Part shown: piece by piece, positions 33,122-42,622 of the stretch
Position numbering within the stretch: position 1 is the first letter of the stretch
Layout: the number at the start of each line of letters is the position of its first letter
The notes under the pieces: generated by a model
Told to the model about the DNA's origin: nothing
What the model saw: only the letters and a program-made list of their open reading frames with translations
Database searches by the model: none
Assembly (NCBI GenBank): GCA_021825295.1
Contig: JAKAHV010000020.1
Coordinates: 1-58,669, forward strand
DNA length: 58,669 nt
DNA from: Nitrospirota bacterium
Lineage (GTDB): Bacteria > Nitrospirota > Thermodesulfovibrionia > Thermodesulfovibrionales > JdFR-88
Direction: 5' to 3'
Made by a program: the position numbers and the translations under genes

Positions 33122-34570
33122 ATGTGGGCGCTCGCAAGCATTGCCGTCATCATATACGTCACCCTGAGGATCGTGAAGAACCCTGAGGAATTGCCCATAT
33201 ATGCCTTTATACTCAGCTCCACCCTGCCGGCGATAGTGATGGGCAACTGGTTTGCATACGGTGTCAAGGGGGACTCCATCCGTTTTGAATACGTGGTTTT
33301 CATCCTGGGTGTTTTCCTGGCCTTTTTCTCGAAAAAACACCGGCCGCCCTCAAGGGGCGTGGTCGGCAGGGCGGTCCTGGCAATGCTCCTTGTAAACGTT
33401 GCGACCATCTTTGTCTCCATATACTGGCGGACGAAGATGGGCATAGGCACCACCATAAGGCTGCTTGAGACCTATATGTTTTATTTCATCGTGGTCCGCC
33501 TGACCCAAAGAAGGCATATAGCGGGGCTGCTTAACGCCCTGATAACCGTAACGGCTGCAATCTCCGGCCTGTTTGTAGTGATCTCCGTTACGAACAGCCG
33601 GTTTCTGATAAGGCTTATAAACCCTCCAACCCTGGATGTTTTTTCCCGGGCGAAGGTTTTCGAGGGCAACTTTTTCGGCGACAAGATAAGCATGGTGCTC
33701 ACCATGTACTTTGTCACGCCCATCATGGGGGCTGTCACGTTCTTTCTCGCCCTGGTCAAAAAGAAGGAACGTTTCTATTATGCCCTTCTTAGCCTGCTTT
33801 TTCTGGTGCATACGGCGCTGAGCGGAGAGAGGGGTTACGCGCTGATGCTGCTTGCGGGCCTGCTTGCCTCCGTAGCGGCCCTTTATCTGGCAGGCGGCGG
33901 GATGAAAGCCGGATACCGCGCGGCCGCCATAATAATCTGCGCGGCGTCGGCTCTGTACTGCCTTTATGCCTACACCGGCTTTTTTGGCGACAGGACACAA
34001 TACATGGTAAGCAGGCTTGAGAAGGCCAGGGCGGAACAACAAAGCCGGGACATGCTCATGGGGCAGGTCCACGCGAAAGAGGAGCTTTCGGAAGGGGGGG
34101 CGCCGGCATGGATCGCTGGTTTCGGGGGATACAGGAAATCCAGGATTGCCGGTATAAGAAGATTTCAGGGAGGAAGCACCGGCTATGACGTGAACGGTCC
34201 GATTCTGATGATACTGAGATACGGCGTCACGGGGCTTGCCGCAATAGTCATATTGCTCCTTCTGGCCTTTCGAAGGACTTTTTCGATGCTCCGGCGCCTG
34301 CCGATGACGGCGGAGGAAAACGCGGTCGTCTTTGGTGTGCTTTTATGGATTGTAATGGTCAGCCTCTCGTCCGCCTTCCGGGGGTTCGAGTTTTCCGAAA
34401 ACTTCACGTTTCTCTCATGCTTCGTGATCCTTTTAGGATGGAGCGAGGTCATATGGCGGGACTACGGTATCGCCCGGCTTAATGACGGGTTCGCCCAAGG
34501 GCCGGCAATGGTGGGTTGCCGGACGCGCGCCAGTTACGGGTTACGTGGCGACAGCGGAATCTGCAGGTAA
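33122..34570 (+). CDS. Integral membrane protein, candidate O-antigen/EPS polymerase (Wzy-like)
   Basis: A 482-residue protein with about 11 hydrophobic helices and a large loop (residues 300-345) between late helices, as in Wzy polymerases and O-antigen ligases. The segment HTALSGERGYALMLL is near the position of the conserved Arg-containing region of these enzymes. Every Wzx/Wzy cluster needs one such protein and no better candidate is present. No clear Shine-Dalgarno sequence precedes ATG 33122. Wzy proteins are very divergent, so the call is by topology and context. Confidence 0.7.
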   Translation: MWALASIAVIIYVTLRIVKNPEELPIYAFILSSTLPAIVMGNWFAYGVKGDSIRFEYVVFILGVFLAFFSKKHRPPSRGVVGRAVLAMLLVNVATIFVSIYWRTKMGIGTTIRLLETYMFYFIVVRLTQRRHIAGLLNALITVTAAISGLFVVISVTNSRFLIRLINPPTLDVFSRAKVFEGNFFGDKISMVLTMYFVTPIMGAVTFFLALVKKKERFYYALLSLLFLVHTALSGERGYALMLLAGLLASVAALYLAGGGMKAGYRAAAIIICAASALYCLYAYTGFFGDRTQYMVSRLEKARAEQQSRDMLMGQVHAKEELSEGGAPAWIAGFGGYRKSRIAGIRRFQGGSTGYDVNGPILMILRYGVTGLAAIVILLLLAFRRTFSMLRRLPMTAEENAVVFGVLLWIVMVSLSSAFRGFEFSENFTFLSCFVILLGWSEVIWRDYGIARLNDGFAQGPAMVGCRTRASYGLRGDSGICR

Positions 34571-34589
34571 CGAAAGTGAGGAATGATCT

Positions 34590-35378
34590 TTGGCGATGAT
34601 TAATAAGGAACAGTTCTATCCTGAGGCAAGATTCGGCGGGTTTTCGGATATTGATGGTATTGTAACTTTTTTTAACAGGGTCAATTCGCTTGTCAATTCT
34701 TCTTCAGTGGTCCTTGACGTGGGCTGTGGGAGAGGAGCATATTGCGAGGATGCCGTTGCCTACAGGAGGAGCCTGAGGAACCTGCATGGGAAAGCCGCCA
34801 GGGTTATTGGAATAGATGTTGATCAAGGCGCGCAAGCCAATCCCTTTCTGGATGAATTCCATTTGATACAAAAACGCTTTTGGCCCATCGGTGACGATTC
34901 CATTGACCTGGTTCTCTGCGATAATGTTCTGGAGCACGTTGAGAGACCGGATGAATTTTTCATGGAAATCCGGAGGGTCCTGAAAAATGACGGTTTTTTA
35001 TGCATAAGGACCCCTAATCAATGGAGCTATGCCGGGCTGTTCGCGAGGCTTATTCCAAACAAGTATCACGCGAAAGTGATTTTTGCCGTTCAAGGCAGGA
35101 AGGAGGAAGATGTTTTCCCGACTGTTTACAAATGCAATAGTATCCGGAAACTGAGAGGGATTATGAAGAAAAATGGCTTCGAGCATGTGGTGTATGGCTA
35201 CGAAGCGGAGCCGTCACATCTCAAATTCTCAAGGATTGCCTATTCCCTCGGCATGCTGCACCGGCGTTTGGCCCCGGCGTTTCTGATGCCGGTCATATTC
35301 GCATTTGGAAAGATTAAAAAAGATCACGCCCCGGATGGAGCCGCTATCCGGGGAGACATTCTGGCGGCGGGAAATTGA
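34590..35378 (+). CDS. SAM-dependent methyltransferase
   Basis: The 262-residue protein has VVLDVGCGRGAYCED (motif I), GIDVD, and DLVLCDNVLEHVERPDEFF followed by LKNDGFLCIRTPN, the Methyltransf_11 layout. TTG 34590, 9 nt after GAGG, is preferred over ATG 34596. The gene is visibly richer in A and T than its neighbours, which may mean a different origin. Its 3' end overlaps the next gene by 4 nt. Confidence 0.87.
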   Translation: MAMINKEQFYPEARFGGFSDIDGIVTFFNRVNSLVNSSSVVLDVGCGRGAYCEDAVAYRRSLRNLHGKAARVIGIDVDQGAQANPFLDEFHLIQKRFWPIGDDSIDLVLCDNVLEHVERPDEFFMEIRRVLKNDGFLCIRTPNQWSYAGLFARLIPNKYHAKVIFAVQGRKEEDVFPTVYKCNSIRKLRGIMKKNGFEHVVYGYEAEPSHLKFSRIAYSLGMLHRRLAPAFLMPVIFAFGKIKKDHAPDGAAIRGDILAAGN

Positions 35379-36550
35379 AGAAAGGTATCTGCCTTGTGAT
35401 CATGCTCGACGCATTTCGCCACGATTATCCGGACCGGTCGCCTGGGGGGTTTTTCAGGGAGCTGGCGGCCTGTGGTTCGTGCGGGTCTTTGGTCCCCCCG
35501 TTCGGTTTTGAGACGGACGGGGCATACCTGGCGGGGCTGCACCCGGATGAGTGCGATGAGGGCTTTCATTTCTGGTGCTCTCCGGAAACCTCCCCGTTCC
35601 GGATTCTCAAGGGCTGGGGACGCCTTCTCGACGCCATCCCGCACGGTCTGCAGCGGATACCCAGAATCGCGCTCGGAAGGATGGGGCTGGCGCCCTATGA
35701 CATCCCGTTTTCGGTCTTGCCGTTTATGGATGCCAGGCGCAAAGGTAACCCGTTTGACCGCTGCCGCTACCCCTCCGAAACCTTTTTTGACATGATCAGA
35801 CGGGAAGGAGGAAAGTGGATATACCTTGGCGCTCCCGTCTCTTCATGCTCCGCGAGGCGGATACACCGTGAGCTGAGGGCCGGGCTTCCGTCAGACCTGG
35901 ACCTCGTCTTTCTCATGATCGGAGACCTTGACCCCGTGGGACATGCTTTCGGCCCCCGCTCCTCGCAGCTTGAAAAGAGACTTGCGGAGGTCGAGGAAAC
36001 TATAAAGGACATATTCAGGCTCCTGCGAAAAAAGTACGGCCGGGTGAAAGCCGCCATATTCGGAGACCATGGGATGACCGGCGTCAGGCGGCATATAGAC
36101 ATAAAAGGGGCGCTTGAAAGCGCCAGGAGCCGGCCGCCAAGGGACTATCTTTTTTTTCTCGACTCCACGGTCGCCAGATTCTGGTTCTTTAACGAGTGCG
36201 CGAGGGCCGAAGTCACGGACATCCTTGGGGGACTCACCGGCGGCAGAATCATCTCCGGCAGGCAGAAGGAAGACTACAGGATAAATTATGCTCACTGCAG
36301 GTTCGGAGAACTCATGTTCTGGGCCGATGAGGGGGGGCTGATTTTCCCTAATTTTTACCAGTCCGGCACGCCGGTTGCGGCAATGCACGGCTACAGGAGC
36401 GAAGCCGTAGAGGACCGCGCCGCCTTTATTTTCTACGATTCGGAGCAGAGATTGAGCTCGCTTGCAAAAAATCCGGCCCGCACCGTGGAGATGTTCCCGG
36501 CAATCGTCTCGATGCTGGGCCTGGAGGCCGGCATCAGGGCCGGCCATTAG
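35375..36550 (+). CDS. Alkaline phosphatase-superfamily phosphodiesterase/pyrophosphatase
   Basis: The 391-residue protein begins with a metal-binding Asp (ICLVIMLDAFRHD). A Thr at FETDGAYLAGLHPDE fits the nucleophile position of nucleotide pyrophosphatase/phosphodiesterases, and further metal ligands appear in GDLDPVGHAFG and IFGDHGM. It has no signal peptide, unlike most members, so it is probably cytoplasmic; a nucleotide sugar, glycerol-phosphate or lipid-linked substrate is possible. The TTG start shares bases with the previous TGA. Confidence 0.8.
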   Translation: MKKGICLVIMLDAFRHDYPDRSPGGFFRELAACGSCGSLVPPFGFETDGAYLAGLHPDECDEGFHFWCSPETSPFRILKGWGRLLDAIPHGLQRIPRIALGRMGLAPYDIPFSVLPFMDARRKGNPFDRCRYPSETFFDMIRREGGKWIYLGAPVSSCSARRIHRELRAGLPSDLDLVFLMIGDLDPVGHAFGPRSSQLEKRLAEVEETIKDIFRLLRKKYGRVKAAIFGDHGMTGVRRHIDIKGALESARSRPPRDYLFFLDSTVARFWFFNECARAEVTDILGGLTGGRIISGRQKEDYRINYAHCRFGELMFWADEGGLIFPNFYQSGTPVAAMHGYRSEAVEDRAAFIFYDSEQRLSSLAKNPARTVEMFPAIVSMLGLEAGIRAGH

Positions 36551-36554
36551 GACC

Positions 36555-37736
36555 ATGCAAACCGGAACTTATTCCGAGAGACTGCTGGGCAGGCTGCGGC
36601 GCGTCACTTCTTCCGGAGACTTCATACCGGAGATAGACGGCCTGAGGTTTTTTGCCATCGCCCTCGTTGTCCTTCTGCATGCCGTCCGGCTGTATGAGCT
36701 GGACAGCGCGGCTGACCTTTCAGGGAACCTCCCGGCCGACATTGCGCTGCACGGCGGCGTGGGCGTCCGGCTTTTTTTCGTGATCAGCGGGTTCATCCTC
36801 GTGCTGCCTTTTGCGCGGAATTACCTTAAGGACGGAAAGCCGGTTTCACTGAAAAAATATTATCTGCGCCGTTTGACGAGATTGGAGCCGCCATACATCA
36901 TAGCGATGACGATGTGGCTTATGGTGGCGGTCCTGATCAAGCATAAACCTTTTCTTGAGAGCCTGCCCCACTACATCTCCGGGATAACATATTCGCATTT
37001 TTTCTTTTATTTGAGACCGAATGACCTGTTTTTCGCCTCGTGGTCGCTGGAGATCGAGGCGCAGTTCTATGTCCTGGCCCCGTTTCTCGCCCTCGTATTT
37101 GCCATCGGCAACAGCCGGACCCGGCGGACCGCGATGGTTTCGGCAATTTTTGTTTCCTGCCTGCCGCAGCTTTTCCTGAGCGAACGCGTCCGCGGACTTT
37201 TATGGTTCACGCTGCCAGCGCAGTTGCCGCTGTTTCTGACGGGATTTCTGCTGGCCGAAGCGTATCTTGCCGGCTGGCACCGGGCCGCCCGCGGCAGGGC
37301 ACTTTATTTTGACGCGGTCGCGTCGTTCGCTTTCCTGGGCATACTTCTTCTATTTAAATTCAACCTGAACCAGTGCTGGGACATGCTTTTTCTGGCGGCG
37401 CTGGTCTTTTTGTTCTATATGAGCTGCTTCAACGGCGTCTGCTGGAACGCCGTAGTCAGGAACAAGTGGATAGTCACAATCGGCGGGATGTGCTATTCAA
37501 TCTATCTTTTTCACAGGGTTGTCCTTTATTTTTTCAGTGAGTTTGTTATCACCAGAATCCGTTTGCCCGGACCATTATATCTCGACGCGTCCATAAAAAT
37601 ATGTTCAATGCTGCTCATAACCGCGGCAGCCGGAGCGCTGATTTTTATGATCGTCGAAAAACCGTTCATGAGGCGGGACTGGCACCTGCAGCTTTTCAAC
37701 AAGGTAAAGCAGGCCTGCGCGGCGCAGGTTGACTGA
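36555..37736 (+). CDS. Acyltransferase family 3 membrane protein
   Basis: The ATG at 36555 gives 393 residues. The family signature IDGLRFFAIALVVLLHAV opens TM1, and VRLFFVISGFIL with RRLTRLEPPYI follow, all standard for acyltransferase-3 enzymes that O-acetylate or succinylate polysaccharides from the membrane. A 20-residue cytoplasmic lead precedes TM1. A second gene of the same family is next to it. The decayed fragment at 2044-2133 is of the same family. Confidence 0.9.
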   Translation: MQTGTYSERLLGRLRRVTSSGDFIPEIDGLRFFAIALVVLLHAVRLYELDSAADLSGNLPADIALHGGVGVRLFFVISGFILVLPFARNYLKDGKPVSLKKYYLRRLTRLEPPYIIAMTMWLMVAVLIKHKPFLESLPHYISGITYSHFFFYLRPNDLFFASWSLEIEAQFYVLAPFLALVFAIGNSRTRRTAMVSAIFVSCLPQLFLSERVRGLLWFTLPAQLPLFLTGFLLAEAYLAGWHRAARGRALYFDAVASFAFLGILLLFKFNLNQCWDMLFLAALVFLFYMSCFNGVCWNAVVRNKWIVTIGGMCYSIYLFHRVVLYFFSEFVITRIRLPGPLYLDASIKICSMLLITAAAGALIFMIVEKPFMRRDWHLQLFNKVKQACAAQVD

Positions 37737-37775
37737 CGTGCGGCGCCGCGAGCGTAAAAATCCGGATGCGCGGGC

Positions 37776-38753
37776 ATGAGCGCGCGGGATAAAAATAATA
37801 AAAGGGAAGATACGAATTTTCTGAGGTTTGTGGCGATAATCCTGATCGTGAATACGCATTTAAAGAAGTTTTACCCGGTGGCTTATTTCGCAACCGGGGG
37901 GATAATCGGGAATTCGATTTTTTTCATGTTGTCTTCGCTTGGACTTTCCCTGAGTGAAAAGGAAAAACCGGCGACTTTATTGAAATACCTCGAAAAAAGG
38001 ATAGTAAGGATTTATCCGTCCGTCTGGCTTTCGCTGATATTGCTGCAGTTGCCTTTGCTGATCTATGCGAAGAAAGCGGCCAATTACGATCTGTTGTCTT
38101 TTTTGGGGAATTTTTTTTATCCGCCCTTCTGGTTCCTTCAGGCAATAATGGTCTATTACTTTATCGGGTACTTTATCATGAAGAGATATTCCGATAGAAA
38201 ATTTGCATTGGCGGTCCTGCCGCTTTTTCTCGCGTATGTCTTCTCCTATTTCAAATATACGGATTTGTCGCGATATTCCATAGGTCATTTATCGTCTGTC
38301 GTAATTTTTTTCTACCTGGGGATTTTTCTGTTCGGGATTTTCCTGGGGAGCAGGAACTACAAAATAAGATATGGCGGGGCGCGCGACTTGATCTGGACGG
38401 CGATATTATTAATACTCATATACGGCAACAAATATCTTATGCATAGAAGCATGAATTTCCACGCCCAATTTGTCGAACAACTGGCGTGTTTTCCTCTCGT
38501 GTATCTGCTTTTGAAGGTATCAAGGTCGCCTTTGATTTCCAGGCTGATGGCATTGCCGGTTTTTTCAGACGCCATTGCCTGGACGAGCGCATGCACCCTT
38601 GAAATTTATATTGTTCACGTCGCGATCCGGGACCGGTTTGGAATGTCCGGTTGTGCTTTCCCTTTTAATATCATGATCTTTGTGCCGCTAACGCTTCTGC
38701 TGGCCAGTTTGATAAGGCAATCGGCGCTTAGAATAAGGATGAGCCTGGGATAA
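37776..38753 (+). CDS. Acyltransferase family 3-like membrane protein, A/T-rich
   Basis: A 325-residue protein with about nine helices. It starts NFLRFVAIILIVNTHLKKF, the acyltransferase-3 opening with His in TM1, then FFMLSSLGLSL and RRIVRIYPS-like sequence (EKRIVRIYPSVWLSL). It is more divergent and richer in A/T, Ile and Phe than its neighbour, pointing to separate acquisition. It probably adds an acyl group to the polysaccharide or its lipid carrier. Confidence 0.83.
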   Translation: MSARDKNNKREDTNFLRFVAIILIVNTHLKKFYPVAYFATGGIIGNSIFFMLSSLGLSLSEKEKPATLLKYLEKRIVRIYPSVWLSLILLQLPLLIYAKKAANYDLLSFLGNFFYPPFWFLQAIMVYYFIGYFIMKRYSDRKFALAVLPLFLAYVFSYFKYTDLSRYSIGHLSSVVIFFYLGIFLFGIFLGSRNYKIRYGGARDLIWTAILLILIYGNKYLMHRSMNFHAQFVEQLACFPLVYLLLKVSRSPLISRLMALPVFSDAIAWTSACTLEIYIVHVAIRDRFGMSGCAFPFNIMIFVPLTLLLASLIRQSALRIRMSLG

Positions 38754-38771
38754 CCCGGCCTGCGCCACGCA

Positions 38772-39995
38772 ATGCCAGGACCAACGGCACAAAACATCGA
38801 AAGTAGTCAGGACACCGGACACAAAGGGACGGATGGCATGAGCTACACGGCGCACCGGCTGGAATTCGTCGACAGGCAGATCGCAGACGATCTTGAGCGC
38901 ATTACCGCCAGGGCCGTGGACCTTATGCCGGCGCACATCCATTCGGTGCTGCTTACGGGAAGCTTCGGCAGGGCAGAGGGTTCGGTGTTAATCGAAGGCG
39001 GGAAAGTCAGGGTCATAAACGATTACGACCTTATGGTGGTGCTGGGCGAACCCGACAAGTTCAGATACGCGGTGCTCTGCAGGAAGTACCGTCCGCGCCT
39101 GGCAACGCTGGCCCGGGAGCTGTCCGCGGAGCTTGGGGTCGCGCAGATAGACATCGCAACCGTCCATCTTTCGTACTTTAACGGCTGCCAGCCGGCAAGG
39201 ATAGCCAATTATGAAGTCAAAAACGGGCATAGACTGCTCTACGGGGCGGAAGACCCATGCGCGTGGATGCCGGACTACAGGGCGGAGGACATAAGCCTGT
39301 TTGAGGGGACGTGGCTTTTCAGAAACCGCGGCGGAGGGATGCTGCTTGCCGGCAGGTCGCTGCTGGGCAATGACCGCCTGCCCGCCGGTGAGGAAGAGCG
39401 GGTCATTATCGAATGCAATCAGGCGATCAGGGCGATGGGCGATTCCATCCTTCTGATGAAGGGGAAATACCATTTCTCCTATGCAAAGAGGATGGAGATC
39501 ATCCAGGGACTGGACCTCCATGACATCGCGCCGGCCGAAGTCATCGTCCCATTGTATGTCCAGGCCCTGGAGCAGAAGCTCAGGCCCGATTTTTCCGTAT
39601 ACCGGAACATGGATTTTAGAAAATGGTGGTTCGACGTGAAGCGTCTTTTCGGGGAATTCTTTCTTTACTTTGAGGAAAGGAGGCTCGGGCTGCGCATAAG
39701 GGACTGGGCCGATTACGCGGGGATTGCGAAGGCCGAGGACCGGCTGGAGTTCAGGTCCCTGCTGGCCCACCTGGCCGGGAAAGGCACGCTTTCAATAAGG
39801 GGCGGCGTGTTGAAGGCGCGAAGGGGAAGGCTGATCGCCCTTATGGCGCTTCTGCTTTTTGCGGTAAGGGAGGACCGGATCCTTGAGGCTTTATTGGGGC
39901 GAGCCGCCTTCATGTTCGGAAGGCGTCCCTCAGGAGACCCATTGAAAGACTGGTTGTGCCTGACCGAGGCATTTTTGAGGCTCTGGCACCCATGA
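38772..39995 (+). CDS. Nucleotidyltransferase-fold protein
   Basis: The 407-residue product (or 385 from ATG 38838) has a pol-beta-type nucleotidyltransferase core: HSVLLTGSFGRAEGSV (Gly-Ser at 63-64) and INDYDLMVVL with Asp84 and Asp86 as metal ligands, and a third acidic position in QIDIATVHL. The rest is helical and unassigned. The start is uncertain: neither ATG has a strong ribosome-binding site. Such proteins are found in polysaccharide clusters but their substrate is not known. The following glycosyltransferase overlaps by 4 nt. Confidence 0.72.
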   Translation: MPGPTAQNIESSQDTGHKGTDGMSYTAHRLEFVDRQIADDLERITARAVDLMPAHIHSVLLTGSFGRAEGSVLIEGGKVRVINDYDLMVVLGEPDKFRYAVLCRKYRPRLATLARELSAELGVAQIDIATVHLSYFNGCQPARIANYEVKNGHRLLYGAEDPCAWMPDYRAEDISLFEGTWLFRNRGGGMLLAGRSLLGNDRLPAGEEERVIIECNQAIRAMGDSILLMKGKYHFSYAKRMEIIQGLDLHDIAPAEVIVPLYVQALEQKLRPDFSVYRNMDFRKWWFDVKRLFGEFFLYFEERRLGLRIRDWADYAGIAKAEDRLEFRSLLAHLAGKGTLSIRGGVLKARRGRLIALMALLLFAVREDRILEALLGRAAFMFGRRPSGDPLKDWLCLTEAFLRLWHP

Positions 39996-40852
39996 CAAAA
40001 GTCTCTATCATAACCCCTTCGCTGAACCAGGGGCGGTTTATCGGCGAGACGCTGATGAGCGTAAAGGGACAGGACTACCCCGGCATCGAGCACATCGTAA
40101 TCGACGGCGGCTCCACGGACGATACGATTGATATCCTGAGGGGATACGAAGGCGGTTACAACCTCACATGGGTATCGGAGCCCGACCGCGGCCAGGCGGA
40201 CGCGATCAACAAGGGCTTGCGAATAGCCCGCGGGGAGGTCCTTGCCTATCTCGATTCGGACGACCTGTATCTGCCATACACGGTCCGCACGGTTGTCGAT
40301 TTCCTTGATGCGCACAAGGACGTCGATTGCGTATACGGGGACATTGTCCATATCGATGAGTCCGGCGCGAAACTGAACACCGTAAAATCCATCCCCTTTC
40401 ATTTCGGGATACTGCTTTACGGGGGCAGCCTCATCGCCGAGCCCACTTTTTTCTTTCGCCGGAGGGTCCTTGAGGAAGCCGGATACCTTGACGCATCGCT
40501 TTCATACCAGATGGATTACGAATTTTTCCTGCGCGCGGCCAGCCATAAAATGAAGTTCGCCAACATCCCAAGAGTCCTGGCGCACTTCAGGTTCCACCCG
40601 GACAGCAAGACGATGGCGGCGAGGGAGGCCTTCTTCAGGGACGACGCCATGATTAAAAACAGATACCGTGAAGCGGCGTTGCCGCTTGGGGAGAGGGCGG
40701 ACCGCTTCTGGCTTGGCGCGCTGAGGAAGGCTTACAGACTGAAGGCGTTCATGATAAGGGCGGCCACAAGGGGACAGTTCATGCCTTTTGCGACACGCAT
40801 TGCCAAGGCCGGGATCGGGGGAGGACGCATGTGGAAAGGCCGCTTGTCATAG
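39992..40852 (+). CDS. Family 2 glycosyltransferase
   Basis: Starts at ATG 39992, overlapping the previous stop (ATGA); 286 residues. KVSIITPSLNQGRFIGETLMSVKGQDYPG, IDGGSTDDTIDI and YLDSDDLYLP are the GT2 nucleotide and metal sites. It is closely similar in build to the protein at 32201. YQMDYEFFLRA provides the usual catalytic-base region. It probably transfers one residue of the repeat unit. Confidence 0.92.
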   Translation: MTKVSIITPSLNQGRFIGETLMSVKGQDYPGIEHIVIDGGSTDDTIDILRGYEGGYNLTWVSEPDRGQADAINKGLRIARGEVLAYLDSDDLYLPYTVRTVVDFLDAHKDVDCVYGDIVHIDESGAKLNTVKSIPFHFGILLYGGSLIAEPTFFFRRRVLEEAGYLDASLSYQMDYEFFLRAASHKMKFANIPRVLAHFRFHPDSKTMAAREAFFRDDAMIKNRYREAALPLGERADRFWLGALRKAYRLKAFMIRAATRGQFMPFATRIAKAGIGGGRMWKGRLS

Positions 40853-41502
40853 GCATTGCCGGCGGAAGCGGCTCCGGGAAGACCACGCTTGTCACACGCG
40901 TGCGGAGGGCGGCCGGCCCCGGCGGAGTGACCGTGATCCATCATGACTCCTATTACCTGGACAGGGGCGTTTATCCGCCTGAGGAGCGCGGGACGCTCAA
41001 TTACGACCATCCGGATTCGCTCGACTCCGGGCTTCTGGTCAGGCATCTCAAAAAACTTGTGGCTGGCGTGCCGGTGACCGTGCCGGTCTATGATTTCAGG
41101 ACGCATCTCAGGCGCGGCGGAAAGAGGGTCGTCCCGGGGAAGGCGATCATAGTGGAGGGGGTGCTTATCTATGTGGAAAAGAGGCTCAGGGACCTTATAG
41201 ACATCAAATTTTTTATCGATGCGGATGACGACATACGTTTTTTGAGACGCATGGACAGGGACATGAAAACCAGGGGACGGCAGATGGCGTCGGTCATAAG
41301 CCAGTACCTTGGGACGGTAAGGCCGATGCACATGGATTTTGTGCTGCCAAGCAGAAGGCATGCCGATATCATCCTGCCCCGAGGGGCGGCGCCGGAGGCG
41401 GTGGCCGTCATTGCGGCCTGCATCAGGTCCAGCCATTTGCGGCGGCGCCGCCAGCGGATGCGGGCGGCCGCTGCGGTGGAGGGATTCCCCGGCGTTTCGT
41501 GA
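40831..41502 (+). CDS. Uridine kinase-like P-loop kinase
   Basis: The 223-residue product has Walker A GGSGSGKTT at 11-19, HHDSYYLDRG (the uridine kinase HDSYY motif), LNYDHPDSLDSGLL, and PVYDFRTHLR, all hallmark elements of uridine/cytidine kinase. It phosphorylates uridine to UMP, or it has been recruited to another nucleoside or sugar. A salvage kinase in the middle of a polysaccharide operon is odd. The GTG at 40831 follows GGGAGG. The Arg-rich tail (RRRRQRMR) is unusual. Confidence 0.88.
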   Translation: MERPLVIGIAGGSGSGKTTLVTRVRRAAGPGGVTVIHHDSYYLDRGVYPPEERGTLNYDHPDSLDSGLLVRHLKKLVAGVPVTVPVYDFRTHLRRGGKRVVPGKAIIVEGVLIYVEKRLRDLIDIKFFIDADDDIRFLRRMDRDMKTRGRQMASVISQYLGTVRPMHMDFVLPSRRHADIILPRGAAPEAVAVIAACIRSSHLRRRRQRMRAAAAVEGFPGVS

Positions 41503-42578
41503 ATAAAGCGGCTTCAGTCAGGGTGCTTTTGATCGGCGGCCCCCGGGCAGGCGGCCGCAATGGATGCGCCGAGGGCATGGAGGTCATCTCCTCGAACCTC
41601 GGCAAGAGGCTCGGGGGGGTCTGCAAGACTTTTGAAATAGCCTTGCCCGCGCTGCTTAAGCCGGGCGCAATGAGGGACATACGAAGGTTTTCACCCGATA
41701 TAATCCATTTTCTGCACGGTCCGTCGATGAAGACGCTCCTGGCGTGCAAGGCCCTGAAACTTCTCACCCCGGGGTCGAAGACGGTGGTTTCGATGACCAA
41801 TCCGAGGATAAAGGCCCCATGGCTCTGGATGTTGCCGGCCTTAAAACCGTCTCTGGCCCTCACCCAGTCCGGCAGCGTGGACTTTTTTTTAAGAGGGATC
41901 GGCTTCGAGACGGCCTTTTTCCCAAACGGAGTGGATACGGAGAGGTTCAAGCCTGCGGAGGGGCCCCGGAAACTCGAAATCAGGAGGAAATACAACATCG
42001 GTCCTGAAAGATTCGTGCTCCTGCACGTGGGGCACATCAGAAAAAACAGGGGCTTGGACACGCTTGCGCGCCTTCAGGACAGTATGAAGGACATCCAGGT
42101 GGTGGTGGCCGGCAGCACGCGCTTCACGCGCGAGGAGGGGATTGAAAGGAGGCTAAAGGCCAGCGGCTGCATGATTTTTGTGGGTTATTTTGAAAGTATA
42201 GACGAGCTGTACAAACTGGCCGACTGCTATATCTTCCCGGTGAGGGCCCGCGGCGGGGGGCCGTTTAACAGGCTGAGCGGCTCCATAGAGACGCCGCTTT
42301 CGGTGCTTGAAGCGATGTCCACAAACCTGCCCGTTGTATCAACGCCCTATGGGGCGCTGCCCGAACTCTTCAGGCCTGGCGGCGGGCTTTATTTTTATGA
42401 AACCGGGGAGCAGTTGGAGGAAGCGATAAGACGGATAAGGGCGGGCGGAGGGCAGTCAGGCAACCGGCAGCTTGCCCTGCACCACGAATGGCGCAGACTT
42501 GTGCTCAAGCTGGAGCGGATATACCGGGGGCTCCTTGCCGGGGAGGCAGACCGGCTGGATAAAGTCCCCATAGTTTAA
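41499..42578 (+). CDS. GT4-like glycosyltransferase (GT-B fold)
   Basis: A 359-residue GT-B protein: VRVLLIGGPRAGG at the start, NGVDTERFKP between the two domains, FVLLHVGHIRKNRGLD at the start of the donor domain, and ETPLSVLEAMSTNLPVVSTPYGALPELF with the E-x7-E region that binds the sugar nucleotide. The GTG start overlaps the kinase stop. It uses a retaining mechanism by family precedent. Confidence 0.9.
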   Translation: MNKAASVRVLLIGGPRAGGRNGCAEGMEVISSNLGKRLGGVCKTFEIALPALLKPGAMRDIRRFSPDIIHFLHGPSMKTLLACKALKLLTPGSKTVVSMTNPRIKAPWLWMLPALKPSLALTQSGSVDFFLRGIGFETAFFPNGVDTERFKPAEGPRKLEIRRKYNIGPERFVLLHVGHIRKNRGLDTLARLQDSMKDIQVVVAGSTRFTREEGIERRLKASGCMIFVGYFESIDELYKLADCYIFPVRARGGGPFNRLSGSIETPLSVLEAMSTNLPVVSTPYGALPELFRPGGGLYFYETGEQLEEAIRRIRAGGGQSGNRQLALHHEWRRLVLKLERIYRGLLAGEADRLDKVPIV

Positions 42579-42622
42579 AACCCCATAGCTATCGCATTGC
42601 CGCCTCCAGAAAGGTTTTTTGG

